DNA from: Microbispora rosea
Lineage (GTDB): Bacteria; Actinomycetota; Actinomycetes; Streptosporangiales; Streptosporangiaceae
Assembly: GCF_900156315.1 (NCBI RefSeq)
Contig: NZ_FTNI01000013.1
Span: forward strand, 148,891 to 212,890
Direction: 5' to 3'
Length of the DNA stretch: 64,000 nucleotides
The notes under the pieces are model-generated. The model made no database searches, was not told where the DNA came from, and saw only the letters and a program-made list of their open reading frames with translations. Both the position numbers and the translations under genes were made by a program. This document shows, piece after piece, positions 35,675 to 45,830 of this stretch; positions within the stretch are counted from its first letter, which is position 1; every line of letters begins with the position of its first letter.

Positions 35675-36364
35675 GTGAAACCCGGCGGCGTGCCGAGAGT
35701 GTTGTTGATCGAGGATGACCCGGCCGTGCGGGAGGGCCTTGAGCTGGCCCTGACCCTGCACGGATACCGGGTGCGGGTGGTGGAGTCCGGTGAGCAGGGG
35801 CTGGAGCGCTTGCGTGCGGACCTTCCCGACGTCGTCGTGCTCGATCTGATGTTGCCCGGCATGGACGGGTTCGAGGTCTGCCGCCGCATCCGGGCCGCCC
35901 GCGAGGTGCCGATCATCATGCTGACCGCGCGCGGCGACGACATGGACGTGGTGGCCGGGTTGGAGGCGGGCGCCGACGACTACGTGGTCAAGCCGGTGCA
36001 GCCGAGGGTGCTCGAGGCGCGCATCCGCGCGGTGCTCCGGCGGATCGGCCGGGACCAGGCGGAGCTGGAGCGGCACGGGGACCTGACGATCGATCGGGCC
36101 GGGCTGGTGGTCGCCAAGGGCGGCGTCCCGGTCAGCCTCGCCCCGACCGAGCTGCGCCTGCTGCTCGAGCTCTCCGGCACGCCGGGCCGGGTGCACAGCC
36201 GCCAGCAACTGCTGGAGTCGGTCTGGGAGCACGGGTATTTCGGCGACTCGCGTCTCGTGGACGCGTGCGTGCAGCGGTTGCGCGCGAAGATCGAGGACGA
36301 CTCGGCGGCGCCCGTCTACGTGCAGACGGTGCGCGGGTTCGGGTACCGGTTCGGGCCGATGTGA
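35675..36364 (+). CDS. OmpR-type response regulator (AfsQ1/CseB-like)
   Basis: 229 residues from GTG 35675, chosen because GGAG lies six bases upstream; the frame is open from 35636. Receiver residues: E13-D14-D15, phosphorylated D57 in VVVLDLMLPGMDGF, and K106 in DDYVVKPVQP. Winged-helix domain at about 130-228 (LAPTELRLLLELSGTPGRV, VQTVRGFGYRFG). First gene of a regulator-kinase-lipoprotein operon with a seven-base gap to the kinase. The duplicated segment upstream may be its promoter or operator. Confidence 0.94.
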   Translation: MKPGGVPRVLLIEDDPAVREGLELALTLHGYRVRVVESGEQGLERLRADLPDVVVLDLMLPGMDGFEVCRRIRAAREVPIIMLTARGDDMDVVAGLEAGADDYVVKPVQPRVLEARIRAVLRRIGRDQAELERHGDLTIDRAGLVVAKGGVPVSLAPTELRLLLELSGTPGRVHSRQQLLESVWEHGYFGDSRLVDACVQRLRAKIEDDSAAPVYVQTVRGFGYRFGPM

Positions 36365-36371
36365 GCCGCCG

Positions 36372-37922
36372 GTGAAATCTCGGCCGAGCCCGGGGCTGCG
36401 TGCCCGGCTGTTGTTCGCCTTCGCACTGCTGTGTGTGGTCACCGCGGCGGCGGTGGCCGGCGGGATGTACCTCCTGGCCCGCAATGCCATCCTGGTGCGA
36501 ACCCAGGATGCCGCGGTGGAGGCGATGAAGAGCCGCCTGGAGGCGCTCTACCCGTTGCGGAGTCCGGCCCCGGGCCCGGACGAGCTCGGCGAGATCGCCG
36601 GCGCGGTGACCGACCGGTACAGCTCCGCGATCGCCGTCTACCACGAGACGTACGCGCCGGTCAGGCCGCCGCCGGGGGACCGGAGGCCGGGAGGGAACGC
36701 GCCGGCCCTGGATCCAGGGGGGATCCCGTACGCGCCGGTCGGGCCGCCGCCGGGGGATCGGACGCTGGGCGGGAACCCGCCGACCCTGACTCCCGGGGTG
36801 ATGCCGAAGGGGCTGCGGCGGGCGGTGGCCGGCGGCGACATCGCGTGGCAACGCGTGGTGTGGCAGGACGCGCCCTTCCTGATCATCGGCATGCCGTTGC
36901 TGATCGTCGACCAGGACCGGACGGCGCGCGTGTCGGGTATCGAGGTCTACACCGCGCGCAGCCTGCTGCCCGAGCAGCTCAGCGTCGACGAGCTCGCCGC
37001 ACGCGCCTGGCGCATCGGCGGGGCGGCCCTGGCGTTCGCGGTCGTCCTCGCGTTGCTGGCCACCCGTGGCGTGCTGGGGCCGGTCCGCGAGCTCGGCCGG
37101 GCGGCACGCCTGCTGGGCGAGGGCGAGTTGCGGACCAGGATCGCGGTGCGCGGCTCCGACGAGCTGGCCGAGGTGGCGCGCACGTTCAACACCACCGCCG
37201 CGGAGCTGGAACGGCACGTCGAGCAGTTGCGCGAGATGGAGGCCGACGCCCGCAGGTTCGTGGCCGATGTGTCGCATGAGCTGCGTACCCCGCTGGCCGC
37301 GCTGGCCGCGGTCGCCGACGTCCTGGACGAGGAGGCGGTCCGGCTGCCCGAGCCCGCGGGCAGGGCCGCCAGGCTGGTCAGCCAGGAGACGCTCAACCTC
37401 ACCGCTCTGGTTAACGATCTCATCGAGATCAGCAGGTTCGACTCCGGCGTGGCGGCCCTCGCGCTGAACGAGGTCGACGTGGCCGAGCTGGTGCACGCGA
37501 CCCTGCGTGTCCGGGGCTGGTCAGATCTGGTGCATACCGAGCTTGCAGCCGCGGTGACGGCGCGGCTGGACCCGCGCCGAGTGGACGTCATCCTCGCGAA
37601 CCTGGTCGGCAACGCCCTGCGGCACGGCGAGCCACCGGTGTCGGTCTGGCTTCACGCCGACCCGCACTGGATCGCCGTCGAGGTCCGCGATCACGGACCG
37701 GGGCTGGACGAAGCGGTGCTGCCGCACGTGTTCGACCGGTTCTATAAGGCCAGCGCGGCCAGGGCCAGGTCCGAGGGCAGCGGCCTCGGCCTCGCCATCG
37801 CGCGAGAGAACGCGCGCCTGCACCGAGGCGACCTCACCGTCACCAACGCCCCGGACGGCGGCGCCGTATTCACGCTGCGCCTGCCACGCCGGGCACACGA
37901 TCCGGACGGAGGCCCCGAGTGA
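36372..37922 (+). CDS. Sensor histidine kinase with duplicated sensor segment
   Basis: 516 residues from GTG 36372. Two membrane spans (about 12-36 and 217-237) enclose the outer sensor domain. That domain contains a tandem 26-residue duplication at 94-119 and 120-145, each beginning Y-A-P-V-x-P-P-P-G-D-R. HAMP follows, then H-box [17 protein letters not shown]-box [13 protein letters not shown]1 RDHGPGLD and G2 [10 protein letters not shown]. Partner of the preceding regulator; overlaps the lipoprotein gene by four bases. Such three-gene sets in actinobacteria sense cell-envelope or nitrogen-related stress. Confidence 0.93.
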   Translation: MKSRPSPGLRARLLFAFALLCVVTAAAVAGGMYLLARNAILVRTQDAAVEAMKSRLEALYPLRSPAPGPDELGEIAGAVTDRYSSAIAVYHETYAPVRPPPGDRRPGGNAPALDPGGIPYAPVGPPPGDRTLGGNPPTLTPGVMPKGLRRAVAGGDIAWQRVVWQDAPFLIIGMPLLIVDQDRTARVSGIEVYTARSLLPEQLSVDELAARAWRIGGAALAFAVVLALLATRGVLGPVRELGRAARLLGEGELRTRIAVRGSDELAEVARTFNTTAAELERHVEQLREMEADARRFVADVSHELRTPLAALAAVADVLDEEAVRLPEPAGRAARLVSQETLNLTALVNDLIEISRFDSGVAALALNEVDVAELVHATLRVRGWSDLVHTELAAAVTARLDPRRVDVILANLVGNALRHGEPPVSVWLHADPHWIAVEVRDHGPGLDEAVLPHVFDRFYKASAARARSEGSGLGLAIARENARLHRGDLTVTNAPDGGAVFTLRLPRRAHDPDGGPE

Positions 37923-38413
37923 GGATCGGGCTCGCCCGCCGCCTGCTCGCCGCGGGCCTGGTCGCGCTCGTCGCCGTGGCCGGCTGCGGTGTGCGACCCA
38001 GCGGCGTCATCATCGGCGGCGACCCGCCCAGCGGAGCCGTCGCACGCACCACGACGATCACTCTCTTCTTGGTGAAGAACGGCCGGCTCAGCGCGGTGAC
38101 GCGGCGGCCCGGTGGTCGTCCGCTGTTCCCAGGGGACACGCTCATGCTGCTGGCCGCCGGACCCACTCCGGAGGAACAGGCGGACGGACTGACCTCCGAC
38201 ATCCCGCCCGCGGCCGGCCCGTTCTCGGTGACCGCCGGGCGGGCCGGCCACGTGGTGGTGACCCTGTCGGCCGCGGCCGGCGACCTGTCCTCTCTGGCCG
38301 TCGAGCAGATCGTGTGCACGGTCGCCGCCACGACGCCGGAAAGCCCTGTTCAGGTCACCGTCGTCGGTGCTGGGCAGAGCGTCGGCCCCCGGAGCTGCCC
38401 GAGGCGACGGTAG
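37919..38413 (+). CDS. Lipoprotein of the two-component operon (GerMN-like)
   Basis: 164 residues from GTG 37919, overlapping the kinase stop. A lipoprotein signal with lipobox VAGC (C23) follows a short Arg-rich start. The mature part ([35 protein letters not shown], then [16 protein letters not shown]) fits a GerMN-like fold. By analogy with CseA, it may tune the adjacent kinase from the outer membrane face. That is inferred from operon structure. Confidence 0.85.
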   Translation: MRIGLARRLLAAGLVALVAVAGCGVRPSGVIIGGDPPSGAVARTTTITLFLVKNGRLSAVTRRPGGRPLFPGDTLMLLAAGPTPEEQADGLTSDIPPAAGPFSVTAGRAGHVVVTLSAAAGDLSSLAVEQIVCTVAATTPESPVQVTVVGAGQSVGPRSCPRRR

Positions 38414-38609
38414 CGATCCATCGGCGGTTGCCGAAGGGCCGGCGGACGTCCCCGGCAACGGTCTTACGGGCGCTGCGGGGACATGCCGGATGCGCAGCAC
38501 GAGCTCGGGAGTCCCCACCGCGCCGACCTGCGGTTGATCCGTTGCTTCGCGGCGTGTCGCGGCTTCGGGAGTGCTCGGCCGCCCGAGAGGGGATGACCGA
38601 CTGGGTCAT

Positions 38610-39581
38610 TCACGAAATCGGCACCATTTCAGGATTCAGGTATCGCAGGGCCGCCACGATCAACTTCCTGCTCGCGGCGAACGCGGCCTCCTTCTTCTCC
38701 TCAAGCGTGTCATCGGGGTCGCCCTGGCGCAGGACCACCCCGAGGACCAGCCGGTCGCGGTCCCCGGAAATGGGACGGACGGCCCACAGCAGCGCTCCGC
38801 CCGCCGCCGTGCTGGTGCCGGTCTTGATGCCGACCACCCCGGGCAGTTCGAGCAGCGTGTTGGTGTTGACGATCTCGCCCGGGATGCCCGGGACGGTGGT
38901 CCTGGCGGTGGCGACGATGTCGCGCAGCACGGGGTTCTTCATGGCCTGCCTGGCCAGCTTGAGCTGATCCACCGCCGTGCTGACCGTGGTGGGCTCATAT
39001 CCGCTCGCCCCGGTGTACGTGGTGTTCGTCATGCCCAGCTTGGCGGCGGCCGCGTTCATCTTGCCGGCGAAGGCCTGCTCCGAGCCGGCGTCCCAGCGGG
39101 CCAGCAGACGCGCGGCGTTGTTCCCCGAGGGGATCAGCATCAGCTCGAGGAGCTGCCGCTCGGTGAAGATCTGGCCTGCGGCGAGCGGCACCGTCGACTC
39201 GTCCCGGTTTCCTGATTCGATCGCCGCCTGCCGGTCGACCGGGATGGACGGCCCTGGGTCGTTCCCGCCGAGCGGGTGGTCGCGAAGAATCACCAGAGCG
39301 GTCATCACCTTGGTGACGCTCGCGATCGGCACGGGCCGTTGCTCGCCGTACACGCTGAGGCTGTCCGCTCGCCCGGCGACCTCGACCGCCGCCTGCCCTG
39401 CCGACGGCCAGGGCAGAGCCCACGGCCAGGCCGAGGTGAACGATGCCTGCGTGGAGTTCGACAACGGCGGTGGCTCGTCCTGGTCCTGCGCGCCGGTGTA
39501 GACCAGCCAACCTCCGACGGCGAGGACGGCGGACGCGGTGACACCGAGCACCCGCGTGAGGGGAGATAGACGAGATGGCAA
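38610..39581 (-). CDS. D-alanyl-D-alanine carboxypeptidase (DacA/PBP5 family)
   Basis: 323 residues with an N-terminal membrane segment (VLGVTASAVLAVGGWLVYTG). All three penicillin-binding motifs are present: S88-V-T-K91, S152-G-N154 and K253-T-G255. It trims the terminal D-Ala from peptidoglycan stem peptides outside the cell. There is no clear C-terminal amphipathic helix, so the N-terminal span probably holds it in the membrane. Convergent with the lipoprotein gene, with 196 bases between. Confidence 0.93.
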   Translation of the reverse strand: MPSRLSPLTRVLGVTASAVLAVGGWLVYTGAQDQDEPPPLSNSTQASFTSAWPWALPWPSAGQAAVEVAGRADSLSVYGEQRPVPIASVTKVMTALVILRDHPLGGNDPGPSIPVDRQAAIESGNRDESTVPLAAGQIFTERQLLELMLIPSGNNAARLLARWDAGSEQAFAGKMNAAAAKLGMTNTTYTGASGYEPTTVSTAVDQLKLARQAMKNPVLRDIVATARTTVPGIPGEIVNTNTLLELPGVVGIKTGTSTAAGGALLWAVRPISGDRDRLVLGVVLRQGDPDDTLEEKKEAAFAASRKLIVAALRYLNPEMVPIS

Positions 39582-40035
39582 GGGCTGTTCACCTCCGAGA
39601 GACCGGGGCGCGCTTCCCGCACCCGCGTGGGTCGTGCGTAGGGACGGCGCTCATAGGCGGGCAGCGGTGATCGGCGGCTTCGGGACGCAGGTCGTAGCGC
39701 GATGGCGAAAGAACGCCGAGGGCGGCAGGAGCACGGCGAGCGGGGGCGTGACCGCGGCGTACAGCCGGTCACGGGGCCGAAGCGGGATGGTTTGCAGCTC
39801 GTCCATGCCGCACCACGATCGACGCGGCATGTGCGCGCGTTGTCCCCCGAATGTCACCGTTCATCGACGGCTGCCGCCGTCGGCGCGACCGTGACACGGT
39901 GCGGACGAGGCGCGGACGAGGCGGGCCTTGAGCGGCCCCGGAGGCTCCGGTGACACCCTCGGCGAGCCGCCCTCAGCGAGCCCTCAGGGGACGGGACAGG
40001 GCGGGATGAGCCGGCCGGAGCTGCTGTGACCGCCC
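39582..40035. other. Intergenic stretch with a duplicated regulatory segment
   Basis: No convincing intact gene. Positions 39804-39897 repeat the segment upstream of the response regulator (35498-35590). A short - strand frame from 40175 to 39984 encodes a Cys-containing tail (GGFTLPCRAGCTTATAPNG to a stop) that may be the end of a lost secreted protein; it overlaps the 5' end of the MFS remnant and is too short to judge. Confidence 0.55.
39804..39897. repeat. Duplicated regulatory segment, copy 2
   Basis: About 94 bp similar to 35498-35590, in the same orientation, sharing ATGTCACCGTTCAT (39851) and CCGTCGGCGCGACCGTGACA (39877). It now sits in front of gene debris rather than an intact operon. 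Confidence 0.8.
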
Positions 40036-40763
40036 GTGGGGCAGGAAACCGGCACGCCGTTCGGCGCGGTGGCCGTCGTGCAGCCGGCGCGGCAGGGCAA
40101 GGTGAAGCCGCCGGACGCGGTGAGCACCCATCTGACGGGTTTCGCCAAGGAGGCCGCCCCCGCCGCCGTCCTCACCTGGCTCGTGAGCGCCTGCGGTCTC
40201 GGCTACGCGGGTGGCTTCCTGCTGTCCGGCCCGCTGTCCGATCTGCTCGGCAGGCGCCGCGTGATGACCTGGGGCATGGCGGCCACGGCGGTGACGACCG
40301 CGCTGGTCGCGCTGAGCCCCGCCCCCCGGGGCGGCGCTCGCCCTTCGGGTTGTCGAAGGCATCACCACCGCCGTCTTCGCCCCACCGCGTTCTCGTACAT
40401 CGCCGAGCGGGTCGAACCCCGCCTCCGGGCCGTCACGATGACCTCCGTGGTCAGCGCGCTGTTCGCCTCGGCCGTGGTCGCGCAGCTCGCCGCCAAGGCG
40501 CTCGTCGACCTGCTCGGGTGGCGGCCGGTCTTCCTGCTCGGCGGCGCCGCGTTCGCTGTCGTGGCCGTGGTGCTACGCCGGGTGATGCTGCCCGACACCG
40601 CCCGCCGTGCCGGAGCGAACCCCTACGCCGTCGTCCCGGCGCTGCTGCGCACCCCCGCCTGGTCCTGGTGTACGCCGCCACGCTGACGATCCTGGGCGCG
40701 TTCGTCGCCCTCTACACCGCGTTCGTGTACGCGTTCCTGGAGCGCCACGCCGCCCACGGCTGA
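40036..40763 (+). pseudogene. MFS transporter remnant fused to a RamB-gene tail
   Basis: Pieces of a drug-type MFS protein are readable: LVSACGLGYAGGFLLSGPLS, DLLGRRRVMTWG, then a frame change near 40325, FSYIAERVEPRLRAVTMTSV, LVDLLGWRPVFLLGG, a second shift near 40665 and LTILGAFVALYTAF. The first membrane helix and the whole C-terminal half are missing. Directly after YTAF the sequence switches to the last 41 bp of the RamB/ScfR-like gene, ending in its stop codon. Multiple frameshifts and truncation show it is not functional. Confidence 0.88.
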
Positions 40764-40764
40764 G
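40724..40764 (+). repeat. 41-bp direct repeat, copy 2
   Basis: Identical to 34661-34701. Here it is out of context, joined to the truncated MFS remnant. Confidence 0.95.
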
Positions 40765-40857
40765 CGGACCGCGGTCCGCGGTCGGGGGTGCGGGTACGGC
40801 GGGCGGCGGCTCACCGCCCCGATGAAAGTTTCACGACGTCCCATCACTACGGCGTGA

Positions 40858-42549
<1,692 letters not shown>

Positions 42550-42597
42550 TCCCGGCCGGCTGTTTCGGCGCTTGAGGGCGATCGGGTGAAACGCCCT

Positions 42598-42632
42598 GGC
42601 GGAGGTCCGGACACGTGGGCCGGGCCTCCGCC
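42598..42632 (+). terminator. Terminator of the arabinofuranosidase gene
   Basis: GGCGGAGGTCCGG (42598-42610) pairs with CCGGGCCTCCGCC (42620-42632) with a nine-base loop and one T-G pair. It lies 49 bases after the stop. Confidence 0.75.
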
Positions 42633-42683
42633 GGTGTGCCGGCTGCCGGCGTTCGGCGGCTCTCGGGCTGCTAGCCTGCGCGC

Positions 42684-43223
42684 ATGTCAGACCTGGGGCC
42701 CATCGCCTGGCCGCCTGAGCCGATCAAGACCGGCAGACTCGTGCTCCGTGCGCCCGAGGCCCGGGATCGCGCGACGTTCATCGAACTGCTGGCGTCGCCG
42801 GAGGTGCACACCTACCTCGGTGGGCCTCGCCCGCGTGACGAGCTCGAGCGTGAGATGCCCGAGGCGCCCGAGCGGTGGCCCGGGAGTTTCGTCGTCGAGC
42901 TCGACGCGGCGATGATCGGCCAGATCCTGCTCAGGCGAGCAACCGAGCACCGTCGCCCGGCTGCGGTGGGGAAGGCCGATCTCGGCTACCTGTTCCTGCC
43001 GCGAGCGTGGGGATTCGGGTACGCCGCCGAGGCCTGCGCGGCGGCACTCGACTGGTTCGAGGGCGTCCTTCCCGGCGAGCCGGTGGTGCTCACCACCCAG
43101 ACCGCCAACGTCGCCTCGATGCGCCTCGCGGCGAAGCTGGGGTTCACCGAGGTGGAGCGGTTCGAAGCCTGGGGCGCCGAGCAGTGGCTCGGCCTGCGGT
43201 CCCCGGTCACGCCGTCCGCGTGA
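42684..43223 (+). CDS. GNAT-family N-acetyltransferase (RimJ/RimL-like)
   Basis: 179 residues. Opening strand TGRLVLRAPEARDRATF, the acetyl-CoA-binding region GYLFLPRAWGFGYAAEACAA and the helix NVASMRLAAKLGFTEVERF are typical of RimJ/RimL-type acetyltransferases that modify N-termini, antibiotics or small amines. The acceptor is unknown. Monocistronic. Confidence 0.9.
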   Translation: MSDLGPIAWPPEPIKTGRLVLRAPEARDRATFIELLASPEVHTYLGGPRPRDELEREMPEAPERWPGSFVVELDAAMIGQILLRRATEHRRPAAVGKADLGYLFLPRAWGFGYAAEACAAALDWFEGVLPGEPVVLTTQTANVASMRLAAKLGFTEVERFEAWGAEQWLGLRSPVTPSA

Positions 43224-43233
43224 GCCGCCGAGG

Positions 43234-43387
43234 TCGCCGCCAAGGCGCTCGTCGACCTGCTCGGGTGGCGGCCGGCATTCCTGCTCGGCGGCTGGAAGGC
43301 CTCGCGGGCATCGCCGGCGATCCCTCGGCGTTGCGGACGCTGCGGCACACCGCGCTCATGCCGGAGCTCGGAGGGGGCTCGCGCTGA
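43234..43387 (+). pseudogene. Mosaic of gene fragments, including 59 bp of the MFS remnant
   Basis: 43234-43292 matches 40487-40545 of the MFS remnant at 57 of 59 bases, including 42 identical in a row. The following 95 bases encode EGLAGIAGDPSALRTLRHTA and a short tail to a stop at 43385, resembling the end of some unrelated protein. No start or ribosome site is present. Confidence 0.75.
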
Positions 43388-43412
43388 TCGCCTCCTCCGG
43401 CCGCCGCATAAG

Positions 43413-44417
43413 GTGATGCCAGTAAACGTGGCGGACAGGGGGAGGACGGGCGTGCTGGCTGAGGTGGAGGCCTGGCTGAGTCGGCGTACCTCGTCTGCGG
43501 CCGACTGGCCGGCCCGCGCCCTGCTGTCCGCCAAGGGAGGCGCCACGATCTCGGTGGTGCTGCCCGCGAGGAACGAGGAGGAGACGGTCGGGGAGATCGT
43601 CTCCGCCGTGCGGCGCGACCTCGTCGAGGCCGTGCCGCTCGTGGACGAGCTGGTCGTGATCGACTCCCGGTCGTCCGACGACACGGCGGCGCGGGCCTTA
43701 CGCGCCGGGGCGAAGGTCTTCGCGCAGGACGAGATCCTGCCCGAGCTGGACGATCCGCGCTACGACGGCAAGGGCGAGGCTCTGTGGAAGTCCCTCGCGG
43801 TGACGACCGGCGACCTGGTGGTGTTCGTCGACGCCGACCTGCGCGAGTTCCGGACCTCGTTCGTCACCGGCCTGCTGGGGCCGCTGCTCGCCGATTCCGC
43901 GGTCGGATACGTGAAGGCGTGCTACGACCGGCCGTTGCTCGGCGCGACGGAACCGAACGCCGGGGGCAGGGTCACCGAGCTGGTCGCCCGTCCGCTGCTC
44001 AACCTGCACTGGCCGCTGCTCGCCGGGTTCGTGCAGCCGCTCGCGGGCGAGTACGCCGGCCGCCGCGCGGTTCTGGAACGGGTGCCGTTCGTCACCGGAT
44101 ACGGCGTGGAGCTGGGACTGCTCATCGACCTTCTCGACATGCTGGGGCTCGACGCGCTCGCCCAGGTCGACCTGGGCCGCCGAATCCACTCGCACCAGTC
44201 GACGGAGGCGCTCGGCGGGATGGCCGGGCAGATCATGCACACCGCCTGGGCGCGGCTGGAGCGCCAAGACAAGATCGTTCCGTTGCACGAGCCGTCCGCG
44301 CGGCTCGTCCAGTTCGAACGCGGCCCCACCGGGCACCGCCCGCTGACCCGGGACGTCGGGGTGGCCGAGCGCCCGCCGATGGCCACGGTCCCGCAGTACG
44401 CGTCCCGGCTGCGCTGA
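43413..44417 (+). CDS. gpgS: Glucosyl-3-phosphoglycerate synthase
   Basis: 334 residues; GTG 43413 and ATG 43416 are both possible starts. GT-A/GT81 features: VVLPARNEEETVGEIV, VVIDSRSSDDTAARA, DADL metal motif in VVFVDADLREF, and GYGVELGLLIDLL. It joins glucose from NDP-glucose to 3-phosphoglycerate, the first step to glucosylglycerate and to methylglucose lipopolysaccharides of actinobacteria. No other pathway gene is adjacent. It lies 58 bases before the acyl-CoA dehydrogenase gene. Confidence 0.93.
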   Translation: MMPVNVADRGRTGVLAEVEAWLSRRTSSAADWPARALLSAKGGATISVVLPARNEEETVGEIVSAVRRDLVEAVPLVDELVVIDSRSSDDTAARALRAGAKVFAQDEILPELDDPRYDGKGEALWKSLAVTTGDLVVFVDADLREFRTSFVTGLLGPLLADSAVGYVKACYDRPLLGATEPNAGGRVTELVARPLLNLHWPLLAGFVQPLAGEYAGRRAVLERVPFVTGYGVELGLLIDLLDMLGLDALAQVDLGRRIHSHQSTEALGGMAGQIMHTAWARLERQDKIVPLHEPSARLVQFERGPTGHRPLTRDVGVAERPPMATVPQYASRLR

Positions 44418-44436
44418 TCGGCTCCCTCCGCCGTGC

Positions 44437-44453
44437 TGTTACCGTTGGTAACA
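44437..44453. promoter_or_regulatory. TetR-type palindrome before the acyl-CoA dehydrogenase gene
   Basis: TGTTACC-GTT-GGTAACA is a perfect 7-3-7 inverted repeat ending 21 bases upstream of ATG 44475. Size and shape suit a TetR-family repressor of fatty-acid or sterol genes. No such repressor is encoded nearby. Confidence 0.65.
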
Positions 44454-44474
44454 CCAAGGAGAGGAGAGCCCCCG

Positions 44475-45686
44475 ATGACCTTCTGCCCCGAGTTGAGCGA
44501 CGACCTTCGCGAACTGCGCGACTGGGTCCACGAGTTCGCCCGGGACGTCGTCCGCCCGGCCGGTGCGGAGTGGGACGAGCACGAGGAGACGCCCTGGCCG
44601 GTCATCCAGGAGGCCGCCAAGATCGGGCTGTACTCGCTGGATTACTTCGCCCAGCAGTGGTTCGAGGAGTCGGGGCTCGGCCTTCCCGTGGCGTTCGAGG
44701 AGTTGTTCTGGGGTGACGCCGGGATCGGCCTGTCGATCGTGGGCACCGGCCTCGCCGCCGCATCCATCGCCGCGAACGGCACCCCCGAGCAGATGGGGGA
44801 GTGGCTGCCCCAGATGTTCGGCACCGCCGACGACGTCAAGCTCGGCGCGTTCTGCTCCTCCGAGCCGGACGCGGGCAGCGACGTCGGTGCGATCAGGGCA
44901 CGAGCGGTCTACGACGAGGCGAAGGACGAGTGGGTCCTCAACGGCGTGAAGACCTGGGTGACCAACGGCGGCATCGCCAACGTCCACGTCGTCGTGGCCT
45001 CGGTCGACCCCTCCCTCGGCACCCGGGGGCAGGCGTCCTTCATCGTCCCGCCGGGCACGCGCGGCCTGTCCCAGGGGCAGAAGTTCAAGAAGCACGGCAT
45101 CCGGGCCTCGCACACCGCCGAGGTCGTCCTCGACGACGTACGGGTGCCCGGCCGGTGCCTGGTGGGCGGCAAGGAGAAGCTGGACGAGCGGCTCGCCCGG
45201 GTGCGCGCCGGCGAGCGGTCCGGTGAGCAGGCCGCGATGCGGACCTTCGAGACCACCCGCCCTCTCGTCGCCGCCATGGCCGTCGGCGTCGCGCGTGCGG
45301 CCTACGAGTACGCCCGCGACTACGCCCGAGAGCGCGAACAGTTCGGCCGCAAGATCGGGGAGAACCAGGCGGTCGCGTTCCTGCTGGCCGACATGGCCAC
45401 CCGGGTGGACGTCGCCCGGCTGATGACCTGGCGGGCGGCGTGGATGGCCCGGCACGGCCGGCGCCTCGAGCATGCCGAAGGGTCCATGAGCAAGCTGGTC
45501 GCGAGCGAGACGGCCGTCTGGACGACCGAGCAGGCCATCCAGATCCTCGGCGGGGCCGGCTACACCCGCGAGCACCCGGTCGAGCGCTTCCACCGCGACG
45601 CCAAGATCTTCACCATCTTCGAGGGCACCAGCGAGATCCAGCGCCTCATCATCGGCCGCGCCGTCACCGGCCTCCCCGTCCGTTAG
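44475..45686 (+). CDS. Acyl-CoA dehydrogenase
   Basis: 403 residues from ATG 44475 with AAGGAGAGGAGAG upstream. Family signatures: GAFCSSEPDAGSDVGAIRAR (FAD/substrate loop), VLNGVKTWVTNGGIA, REREQFGRKIGENQAVAFLL, and the C-terminal ILGGAGYTREHPVERFHRDAK with IFEGTSEIQRLIIGRA. That last block contains the catalytic Glu of the EGT type. It oxidises acyl-CoA to enoyl-CoA with FAD; chain length is unknown. Preceded by a TetR-type palindrome and followed by a hairpin. Confidence 0.95.
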   Translation: MTFCPELSDDLRELRDWVHEFARDVVRPAGAEWDEHEETPWPVIQEAAKIGLYSLDYFAQQWFEESGLGLPVAFEELFWGDAGIGLSIVGTGLAAASIAANGTPEQMGEWLPQMFGTADDVKLGAFCSSEPDAGSDVGAIRARAVYDEAKDEWVLNGVKTWVTNGGIANVHVVVASVDPSLGTRGQASFIVPPGTRGLSQGQKFKKHGIRASHTAEVVLDDVRVPGRCLVGGKEKLDERLARVRAGERSGEQAAMRTFETTRPLVAAMAVGVARAAYEYARDYAREREQFGRKIGENQAVAFLLADMATRVDVARLMTWRAAWMARHGRRLEHAEGSMSKLVASETAVWTTEQAIQILGGAGYTREHPVERFHRDAKIFTIFEGTSEIQRLIIGRAVTGLPVR

Positions 45687-45750
45687 CGGTGGCTGCGGCG
45701 CCGATTGCTCGGCGCGCAGAGCGATCCGATGAGGTGCACGTCCGATCTTC

Positions 45751-45778
45751 GCCGGCGGCTGCCGTTCCAGCCGCCGGC
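45751..45778. terminator. Hairpin between convergent genes
   Basis: GCCGGCGGCTG (45751-45761) pairs perfectly with 45768-45778 around a six-base loop. It separates the acyl-CoA dehydrogenase gene from the convergent HEPN-fusion gene. Confidence 0.75.
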
Positions 45779-45830
45779 GGAACCGCTGTCTCCCAGCCCG
45801 CCTACGCGGCGGGACATCCTGGCGTCCTGA

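Noticed and set aside
34661..40764. Complete integrative element
   Set aside because: The direct repeats look att-like, but no integrase, excisionase or transfer gene lies between them.
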